From Phytophthora colocasiae (lineage: Eukaryota; Oomycota; Peronosporomycetes; Peronosporales; Peronosporaceae): a stretch of 64,000 nucleotides of DNA. The stretch spans positions 2,314,818-2,378,817 of the forward strand of contig JAGKQI010000061.1 in NCBI GenBank assembly GCA_018806915.1, written 5' to 3'. Positions within the stretch are counted from its first letter, which is position 1. Each line of letters starts with the position of its first letter. The notes beneath the pieces were generated by a model. The model saw nothing but the letters and a program-made list of their open reading frames with translations. It ran no database searches and was not told the origin of the DNA. A program made the position numbers and the translations under genes. This document shows, piece by piece, positions 55,388 through 64,000 of this stretch.

Positions 55388-57070
55388 TTATGTCTCTTCA
55401 TGCATTGGCATGACTCGTAATGTATCTCTGTGTTTCTCGAAAGTTACCCTCGGTAACGACTTTGTGAACATATCTGCAACATTGTCTGCACTTGCAATTT
55501 TCTTCACTTCAATTTCGTGTTGCTCTTGCTTCTCACGAATAAAGTGGTGTCTGATATCTATATGCTTTGTTCGTGAATGAAATTCTGGGTTCTTTGCAAT
55601 TTTCAATGCACTAGCATTGTCCACATAGACATCAGTCGTCTCTGGCTGCTTCTTCAGCAGTTCTCTGCTCATCATTCTCAAATGTATAATCTCTTGTACT
55701 AACATGCTCAATGAGATGTACTCTGCCTCAGTGGTGTGCAAAGCCACAGTCTTTTCTGCTTGACTGCACCACGACACTAAGCTTTCACCGAGCATCGTCA
55801 CATACCCTGCAATCGAATGTCGATCGGGATGGCTAGCAAAATCTGCGTCACTAAACGCTATCATCTTTAGCTGCAAGGGGCTACCAATGTGTTTGGTTCC
55901 GCCAAGCACTAACCCATAGTCTTTTGTCTGTTTCAAATACCTCATGATAGTCTTTACTGCTCGCCACTGAGCGATTCCTGGGTTCGCTAAGAACTGACTG
56001 CATTCCCTTACTGCGAATGCTATATCTGGCCGTGTCCCGAGCATTAGATACATCAGGGAGCCTACGGCAGCTCTGTACGGCTTTCCTTTCATGAGTTCTA
56101 CCTCATCTCGATCACTTGCGCACAACTCTTTTGTTAATAGTAGCTCTGGCTTACTAGGAATCCGTACCCCATTACACGTGCTCATGCCAAATTTTTCTAG
56201 CAACTTCTCCGTGTACTTCCTTTGTGAGATTCTAATCTCTCTTTTGCTTCTGTCTCTTTGAATTTCCCAGCCCAGAATATAGTGAACAGGACCAAGGTCT
56301 TTCATCTTGAAGCGTGATTCAAGCATCTTCTTAAATTCACTCACTGTATCTGATGTGGGTGCAAACAATAGCAGATCGTCCACATAGATAGCAATGAAGC
56401 AAGGTGCTCCTTTCACAAACTTCACTCCCACACATGCCTCCGTCTGCAGCATGGTGAATCCGTTCTTCTCTAACCACTCTCTCAAAACTCTGTACCACAC
56501 TCGTTGAGCTTGCTTAAGTCCATAGAGTGATTTCTTCAGTCTACAAGCTTTCTGGGATCTGAAAAACCTTCTGGCTGCTCCATGAATACAGTGACATCTA
56601 GTTCACCGTTCAAGAACGCTGTTGTTACGTCCATCTGATGGACCTCATAGTCTTGTACAGCAGCGAATCCAAGCAAGAACCGCAGCGATTCGAATCGAAC
56701 AACTGGAGCAAATACCTCTAGGTAGTCAACCCCGTACTCTTGCAAATAGCCTTTAATCACTAACCGAGCTTTGTACCTCTCGATTGATCCATTTGCTCGA
56801 TACTTGACACGAAACACCCATCTACTCCTCAGTATTTTCATCCCTGGTGTTCGCGGAACGAGCTCCCATGTCAAATTCTCCATGAGGGAGTCGTATTCTC
56901 CTTGCGCTGCTTGTTTCCACTGCATAAACTCACCAGATGCCATTGCTTCTTCCAATGTTGCTGGCTCTTCAATCACTCTTGCAGACATCACTACTACTTC
57001 AGCATGCCACTTATTCATGACACTCTTCACAAAGTCCTTTCGAGCTCTCTCATCACTTGACTCTATCTCT
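55388..57070 (-). pseudogene. Copia family 2, second 5'-truncated copy (RT and RNase H)
   Basis: On the minus strand, directly after the LTR terminus at 57071, the pol segment encoding IESSDERARKDF starts; it ends at the stop 55388-55390. It is open in two blocks, 57070 to ~56536 and ~56500 to 55388, separated by the shared RT frameshift (DPRKLVD then a stop; [12 protein letters not shown] in the other frame). The second block has IYVDDLLLF and a complete RNase H. Confidence 0.87.
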
Positions 57071-57224
57071 ACTTGCGAGCTAGGGGGCAAAAGAAGTTAT
57101 ATTATCGATTAGACTTTCTCAACTGTAGTGTACCCCTTTTGTAACCCTGGTTACATCTGCATATCTGTGCCGAAGAGTAGCAGCATCTTTACTGGCGTGA
57201 GACTATTCTCTTCTATCTGCAAGT
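57071..57224 (-). repeat. Copia family 2 LTR, copy 9 (154 bp), defines the LTR terminus
   Basis: Joined on its left directly to pol sequence (ctctatctct) that in other copies continues with tttgtcatt. The change point fixes the LTR terminus at acttgcgagc. Confidence 0.9.
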
Positions 57225-57249
57225 GCCCCACCTGATGCTTCTCGTAGGC

Positions 57250-60200
57250 TTATGTCTCTTCATGCATTGGCATGACTCGTAATGTATCTCTGTGTTTCTC
57301 GAAAGTTACCCTCGGTAACGACTTTGTGAACATATCTGCAACATTGTCTGCACTTGCAATTTTCTTCACTTCAATTTCGTGTTGCTCTTGCTTCTCACGA
57401 ATAAAGTGGTGTCTGATATCTATATGCTTTGTTCGTGAATGAAATTCTGGGTTCTTTGCAATTTTCAATGCACTAGCATTGTCCACATAGACATCAGTCG
57501 TCTCTGGCTGCTTCTTCAGCAGTTCTCTGCTCATCATTCTCAAATGTATAATCTCTTGTACTAACATGCTCAATGAGATGTACTCTGCCTCAGTGGTGTG
57601 CAAAGCCACAGTCTTTTCTGCTTGACTGCACCACGACACTAAGCTTTCACCGAGCATCGTCACATACCCTGCAATCGAATGTCGATCGGGATGACTAGCA
57701 AAATCTGCGTCACTAAACGCTATCATCTTTAGCTGCAAGGGGCTACCAATGTGTTTGGTTCCGCCAAGCACTAACCCATAGTCTTTTGTCTGTTTCAAAT
57801 ACCTCATGATAGTCTTTACTGCTCGCCACTGAGCGATTCCTGGGTTCGCTAAGAACTGACTGCATTCCCTTACTGCGAATGCTATATCTGGCCGTGTCCC
57901 GAGCATTAGATACATCAGGGAGCCTACGGCAGCTCTGCTTTCCTTTCATGAGTTCTACCTCATCTCGATCACTTGCGCACAACTCTTTTGTTAATAGTAG
58001 CTCTGGCTTACTAGGAATCCGTACCCCATTACACGTGCTCATGCCAAATTTTTCTAGCAACTTCTCCGTGTACTTCCTTTGTGAGATTCTAATCTCTCTT
58101 TTGCTTCTGTCTCTTTGAATTTCCCAGCCCAGAATATAGTGAACAGGACCAAGGTCTTTCATCTTGAAGCGTGATTCAAGCATCTTCTTAAATTCACTCA
58201 CTGTATCTGATGGGTGCAAACAATAGCAGATCGTCCACATAGATAGCAATGAAGCAAGGTGCTCCTTTCACAAACTTCACTCCCACACATGCCTCCGTCT
58301 GCAGCATGGTGAATCCGTTCTTCTCTAACCACTCTCTCAAAACTCTGTACCACACTCGTTGAGCTTGCTTAAGTCCATAGAGTGATTTCTTCAGTCTACA
58401 AGCTTTCTGGGATCTGAAAAACCTTCTGGCTGCTCCATGAATACAGTGACATCTAGTTCACCGTTCAAGAACGCTGTTGTTACGTCCATCTGATGGACCT
58501 CATAGTCTTGTACAGCAGCGAATCCAAGCAAGAACCGCAGCGATTCGAATCGAACAACTGGAGCAAATACCTCTAGGTAGTCAACCCCGTACTCTTGCAA
58601 ATAGCCTTTAATCACTAACCGAGCTTTGTACCTCTCGATTGATCCATTTGCTCGATACTTGACACGAAACACCCATCTACTCCTCAGTATTTTCATCCCT
58701 GGTGTTCGCGGAACGAGCTCCCATGTCAAATTCTCCATGAGGGAGTCGTATTCTCCTTGCGCTGCTTGTTTCCACTGCATAAACTCACCAGATGCCATTG
58801 CTTCTTCCAATGTTGCTGGCTCTTCAATCACTCTTGCAGACATCACTACTACTTCAGCATGCCACTTATTCATGACACTCTTCACAAAGTCCTTTCGAGC
58901 TCTCTCATCACTTGACTCTATCTCTTTTGTCATTAAGACAAAGTCATTCATCCACCTTGGTGGCTTACTCTGACGTCCACTGCGAGTGACTGTCGGCTCA
59001 ATGTGAGTTCTCACACTATCACTATCTTCTTCCTCTTTAAATACCTCTCTTAATCCTTTTCTCTTTCGTTTGATCGTGTCTTCTGTCTTTCTACTCGATT
59101 CTGAACGAGCTGCTGTCATTGTGTTAGGCTTCAGGTGGCTTTGACCAAACACCTGCTCGGATGCTTCGTGCTGCACTACACGATCAACTGCTACAGGTAC
59201 TGATCTCTCATCCTCAGACCTTGCACGCTTCTTCAGCGGCATGTCTGGATGCTCGTCAGATTCTGTAGTACTTCCAATAGCCCCACCTCTTCTAGGAACC
59301 CCAGCACTCGGGCGTTTAGAGAGTATACTTCCTCTCTCTCGATGCTTAGCTGGTTTTGGATCGATCCGCACTATACTTTCCACATTGATCGGACGTGGAA
59401 TCTCCAAGCGATCTTGGTCTTCTACACCAATTCCAAGTAATCTGCAGCCAGTGTCTGTCATAGAGTCGGCTTGGCTATCGACAATATGCTGCACACCGTC
59501 ACCAAGTTCAATGTCTCCGTCAGTGTCTTTCACCTCGCTGGAATGGTCACCAGGAGCGTGCTGTACACTGCTGCTGTCACCACTGTTCTCAATTGGCAGC
59601 AAATAGTTGTAGAGGTGGGCAATTGCTTCATGGTCATCAAAGCTTTCTCCTAGAGAATCTCCTGCACGTCTCTTCTGCTGTTGTCTTTGCTTTCGCTCAC
59701 GAATGAGCTTTTTGTTCTTCTTTGCTTGCTCAATGGAGGGCAACTTCGGAAAACGACTTTCGTCGAACAGAACAGTGTGGCTGTACACCGGCTTCAACGT
59801 CTCGCAGTCCAAAAGTTTGTAGCCTCTTCGATCTCTTGGATATCCCACAAAGATCATCTTCCTGGCGCGCTTTTCCAATTTCCTTCTCTTGTCGCTCTCC
59901 AGGAATACATACGCAAGACAACCAAACACACGAAGGTGCTTTAGTGGAGGACTACTTCCAAACCACATCTTGTAGGGAGATTCCGCCTTGTTTGCTCGAG
60001 CTGGTAGCAAATTCACACAGTACGCACTCGTGACGGCAGCTTCACCCCACATTTGCTCTGGCAAATTTCCTTCGAACAGCACACAACGTATTCTTTCTCT
60101 GCGATGGTCCTTATCATCCGCTCTGCAATACCGTTATGCTCAGGAGTTTTCTTCACTGTCAACGTGCAATCCATTCCCAGCTCTTTCTCACAGATGTCTT

Positions 60201-62176
60201 TCAGCTTCACAAATTCTTTTGCTGAATCCATGTTGAGGCACTTCATCTTCATATTCTTCTGTCGCTCAACATTCAGTCGGTACTGTCGAGATATCTCATA
60301 GATCTCCTTTCTTTCATGCATGACAAACACGCTTACAAAGCGGCTGGCTTCGTCAACAAACACACAGAAGTAGCGACAACCGGAGTATGAGGGTGTTTGA
60401 TACGGCCCCCAAGTATCTGAGTGTGCTTTTTCACCGATCTGCCACTCCTCTCTGTTCGTCTGACCCGATCCTTGAAAGACTTACGCGTCATCTTGCTCTC
60501 GATGCACGCCTCGCACTCTCTACGCTCAAGTGCCTTAACACTGATAACTCCAGTCTGTTCCATTTCGTCACGCATGATCACTTCAAACGCATTTCGACCT
60601 GGATGTCCAAGACGCTTGTGCCACAAAGAATCTCACTCTTTACATCCGCACTGGCGGCTGCACAAATTGCTGTTGGCCATTCTTCTTGAATTGTGTTCAA
60701 TCTCAAAATGTACAACTTGCTCGCTGGAGACAAGTTTGCGTGCACAACTCCACCATCACCGGCAATTACCGTAGCATAGGCTGGATTATCAAAGTGCACG
60801 GCTAAGTGGTCTGTACCACGCATTGCAACTTGCATTCGGACTGAAAACAGGTTGAATTGGATCGTCGGAACATAGTATACGTTCCGGAGCCACAACGTCT
60901 TCTTCCCTTGATTTGTATCCACTGTGACTCTCTTGTCTCCAATACCCATGACTTGTAGCTCATGCTTACCACCGACTTCTACTGCGGCTGAAATCGGACA
61001 GTAATTAACAAGAGAATCCTTCGAGTACGTCATGTGTCGTGTGGCTGCTGAATCCAGAATCCAATCGTTGCTCTTTGTCTTCATTCCGTAGCACCTAGCA
61101 TCAATTGCCATAATTGCTGACTCCGAGCTTGATCTCGAGCTATCGTCTCTTGACATCATGGCTTTCTCGCCATTGTCACGCTTTCGATACTTCCGCGAAT
61201 CACTACGAGAATAGCGACCATCATTGTCCTTGCCATCTCTACTTCTCTTTCTGTCCCCGTCTCGTTTTCGGTCTCTATCTCGCTCGCGATCTCTGTCTTG
61301 TCTTCGAGTTGGATCTCGATCATCATCGTGAAAGTCACGTCGTGATCTGCATGGCAGTGGATGTCTCCACCCGTGATCCTGCTTCTCACGATAAATTCTG
61401 CAGTCACGGATATAGTGTCCTCGCATATGGCAGTGAAGACATTTCTTTTCTTCCTTGTCTTTTGTACTTTGACTCTTGTCACTTCCACGGTTTTTACCTT
61501 TCGACACCAATGCTGACTCACTTTGATGCTTGGCGTCTGAGTCCTGCCCTTGTAACTGTTCTTGTCTCTCAATTTCCAAGTACGAACTCTCCAGCAGCTC
61601 CACAAGCTTATCAAACTCAAGCTCTGTGCTCTCTGCTAAAGAATGTACTAGATACGGGCGTAAAATGTTCTCAAACTTGTCATTTAGTACCATCACTAAG
61701 ATGTAAGGCTTCAAAGAGTCTTGTAAAGGCAAACCCATGTTCTCAAGCTTCGTGAAGCCCTGCTTCAGCTCCTCGATAAACACTAGTAAGTTCTTTCCCT
61801 TCTCGTACTTCATCTCCATAACTGCACGGAGCTGGTGCACTAGTGATAACTTCGTCGCACCTACGAACATCTTCCTCAGCCGTTCAAGTACCCCAAATGG
61901 CGTAGACTCATCTTCCACTGTCTTGGAAAGATCTGGCGACAACGTCTTGTCAATCTTCCAGCGTGCGTCCTTCCTGCGCTTCATGTGAACCTTGTACTCA
62001 TCCGGCTGTTCGTCTTGTGACGGTACATCTTCAGGCTTTGTGCAGAAGTCTTCCCATAGGCCTTTAGCATCCAACTTGAGCTTCAGACGGCTATACCAGC
62101 CATTGAAGTCGCTGCTCTGATCTTCCAGTACAGGAACTGCATAGCCTCTCTGTCTGGCTTTCTTCTCTTCCGACAT
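57250..62176 (-). pseudogene. Copia family 2, full-length copy C (best preserved)
   Basis: Gag ATG at 62176; pol stop at 57250. An open frame of ~530 codons covers Gag, zinc knuckle, RD-rich stretch and protease up to about 60600. Lesions are few: one base lost near 60624, one near 60447, four extra bases near 60092, the shared RT frameshift near 58400, and two bases lost near 58212. The 563-codon block 60082-58391 covers the integrase C-terminal part, linker and RT start. It is the closest guide in the window to the family consensus. Confidence 0.9.
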
Positions 62177-62221
62177 GGTGAGAAATGACTGATACACAGT
62201 AGGAACCTCCTTCGAGTCTTT

Positions 62222-62233
62222 GGGCTCATAACC
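62222..62233 (-). other. Primer-binding site, exact half-tRNA iMet type
   Basis: The minus strand reads GGTTATGAGCCC directly after the LTR end GCAAGT. It is the exact complement of the conserved initiator tRNA-Met anticodon-loop segment GGGCTCATAACC, as in Drosophila copia. The same site follows most LTRs in the array. Confidence 0.75.
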
Positions 62234-62387
62234 ACTTGCGAGCTAGGGGGCAAAAGAAGTTATATTATCGATTAGACTTTCTCAACTGTAGTGTACCCCT
62301 TTTGTAACCCTGGTTACATCTGCATATCTGTGCCGAAGAGTAGCAGCATCTTTACTGGCGTGAGACTATTCTCTTCTATCTGCAAGT
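62234..62387 (-). repeat. Copia family 2 LTR, copy 10 (154 bp)
   Basis: An intact 154-bp LTR shared between full copy C and the copy that leaves the window. Confidence 0.9.
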
Positions 62388-62412
62388 GCCCCACCTGATG
62401 CTTCTCGTAGGC

Positions 62413-64000
62413 TTATGTCTCTTCATGCATTGGCATGACTCGTAATGTATCTCTGTGTTTCTCGAAAGTTACCCTCGGTAACGACTTTGTGAACATATCT
62501 GCAACATTGTCTGCACTTGCAATTTTCTTCACTTCAATTTCGTGTTGCTCTTGCTTCTCACGAATAAAGTGGTGTCTGATATCTATATGCTTTGTTCGTG
62601 AATGAAATTCTGGGTTCTTTGCAATTTTCAATGCACTAGCATTGTCCACATAGACATCAGTCGTCTCTGGCTGCTTCTTCAGCAGTTCTCTGCTCATCAT
62701 TCTCAAATGTATAATCTCTTGTACTAACATGCTCAATGAGATGTACTCTGCCTCAGTGGTGTGCAAAGCCACAGTCTTTTCTGCTTGACTGCACCACGAC
62801 ACTAAGCTTTCACCGAGCATCGTCACATACCCTGCAATCGAATGTCGATCGGGATTAGCAAAAAATCTGCGTCACTAAACGCTATCATCTTTAGCTGCAA
62901 GGGGCTACCAATGTGTTTGGTTCCGCCAAGCACTAACCCATAGTCTTTTGTCTGTTTCAAATACCTCATGATAGTCTTTACTGCTCGCCACTGAGCGATT
63001 CCTGGGTTCGCTAAGAACTGACTGCATTCCCTTACTGCGAATGCTATATCTGGCCGTGTCCCGAGCATTAGATACATCAGGAGCCTACGGCAGCTCTGTA
63101 CGGCTTTCCTTTCATGAGTTCTACCTCATCTCGATCACTTGCGCACAACTCTTTTGTTAATAGTAGCTCTGGCTTACTAGGAATCCGTACCCCATTACAC
63201 GTGCTCATGCCAAATTTTTCTAGCAACTTCTCCGTGTACTTCCTTTGTGAGATTCTAATCTCTCTTTGCTTCTGTCTCTTTGAATTTCCCAGCCCAGAAT
63301 ATAGTGAACAGGACCAAGGTCTTTCATCTTGAAGCGTGATTCAAGCATCTTCTTAAATTCACTCACTGTATCTGATGTGGGTGCAAACAATAGCAGATCG
63401 TCCACATAGATAGCAATGAAGCAAGGTGCTCCTTTCACAAACTTCACTCCCACACATGCCTCCGTCTGCATGGTGAATCCGTTCTTCTCTAACCACTCTC
63501 TCAAAACTCTGTACCACACTCGTTGAGCTTGCTTAAGTCCATAGAGTGATTTCTTCAGTCTACAAGCTTTCTGGGATCTGAAAACCTTCTGGCTGCTCCA
63601 TGAATACAGTGACATCTAGTTCACCGTTCAAGAACGCTGTTGTTACGTCCATCTGATGGACCTCATAGTCTTGTACAGCAGCGAATCCAAGCAAGAACCG
63701 CAGCGATTCGAATCGAACAACTGGAGCAAATACCTCTAGGTAGTCAACCCCGTACTCTTGCAAATAGCCTTTAATCACTAACCGAGCTTTGTACCTCTCG
63801 ATTGATCCATTTGCTCGATACTTGACACGAAACACCCATCTACTCCTCAGTATTTTCATCCCTGGTGTTCGCGGAACGAGCTCCCATGTCAAATTCTCCA
63901 TGAGGGAGTCGTATTCTCCTTGCGCTGCTTGTTTCCACTGCATAAACTCACCAGATGCCATTGCTTCTTCCAATGTTGCTGGCTCTTCAATCACTCTTGC
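62413..64000 (-). pseudogene. Copia family 2, copy running off the right edge (RT and RNase H visible)
   Basis: Pol stop at 62413; RNase H, RT (IYVDDLLLF near 63400) and the upstream VIEEPATLEEA segment reach position 64000. Indels near 62855 and 63081, three bases missing near 63470, and a four-A instead of five-A run near 63583 alter the frame. Confidence 0.86.

Larger units (their letters stand above)
34684..64000 (-). mobile_element. Tandem, partly inverted array of one Ty1/copia family
   Basis: About 29 kb made only of one copia family, distinct from the element at 1334-6950. Reading left to right: fold-back palindrome; gag-to-linker partial copy; LTR; full copy; LTR; RT-RNase H partial; LTR; full copy; LTR; second palindrome; gag-to-linker partial; LTR; RT-RNase H partial; LTR; full copy; LTR; RT leaving the window. 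Adjacent copies share a single LTR. Apart from one arm of each palindrome, all coding units are on the minus strand. No outer LTR or target duplication is seen: the left edge starts inside gag, and the right edge is outside the window. Confidence 0.92.

Noticed and set aside
34684..64000. Plus-strand frames of 60-213 codons repeated through the array
   Set aside because: They recur in every copy because they are antisense shadows of gag and pol; none has a start signal or domain of its own.
1..64000. CRISPR arrays, riboswitches, bacterial operons, tRNA or rRNA genes
   Set aside because: The window is eukaryotic; the regular repeats seen are LTRs and retroelement units, and I found no tRNA- or rRNA-like sequence by eye.

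Overview
The window looks like an oomycete nuclear contig, most likely Phytophthora or a close relative. The reasons are a compact gene island with short GT-AG introns of about 59-80 bp, oomycete-type initiator/flanking promoter motifs (TCATTY...CAATT-like) shortly upstream of start codons, eukaryotic trafficking and RNA-modification genes, small secreted Cys-rich proteins, and gene-poor flanks made of Ty1/copia and Ty3/gypsy retrotransposons.

Region 1 (1-8.7 kb) is a nest. A minus-strand gypsy element (gag, protease, RT, RNase H; its 3' half runs off the left edge) is split by a very young minus-strand copia element at 1334-6950. The copia has two 400-bp LTRs differing at one position by eye, a perfect 5-bp target duplication CTTGT, a recognisable PBS and PPT, and a gag-pol frame broken by one in-frame TGA.

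Region 2 (9.0-34.7 kb) is the gene island. It holds a small secreted 8-Cys protein (-), AP-4 beta adaptin (+), a full-length ABCA-type ABC transporter (+), a second member of the 8-Cys family (+), dUTPase with a C-terminal extension (+), a RING/protein kinase fusion (-), a PHD protein whose finger seems to be split by a Tudor-knot-like domain (+), a FAR1/MULE-type zinc domain fused to a pseudokinase (+), stand-alone dihydrofolate reductase (+), an NSUN2/Trm4 tRNA m5C methyltransferase in seven exons (+), a degenerate PAP2-like membrane protein (-), and an unrecognised two-exon gene cut off by the retroelement array. I resolved exon-intron structures for six genes. Several neighbours are tightly packed: 20 bp between the converging stop codons of Trm4 and the PAP2-like gene, and 57 bp between the pseudokinase stop and the DHFR start. 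Two nucleotide-related enzymes (dUTPase, DHFR) are in the island but are not adjacent.

Region 3 (34.7-64.0 kb) is an array of one second copia family. Copies are joined head to tail through single short LTRs of about 154 bp: pol end - LTR - gag - pol end - LTR - gag. It contains three full-length but frameshifted copies, two 3'-truncated copies, two 5'-truncated copies, one copy leaving the window, ten LTRs, and two near-identical fold-back palindromes whose axes lie 16.4 kb apart. All copies appear to share one RT frameshift, which suggests the array grew by DNA-level duplication of an already defective element. One stretch (about 44.1-51.5 kb) is peppered with 1-4 base insertions and may be poor sequence rather than biology. 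The array begins inside gag, directly within the last host gene.

The strongest candidates for something undescribed are the hairpin-centred fold-back palindromes, the DNA-binding/pseudokinase fusion, the RING-kinase with its KIGGHxLDH repeats, the interrupted PHD finger, and the 8-Cys secreted family.
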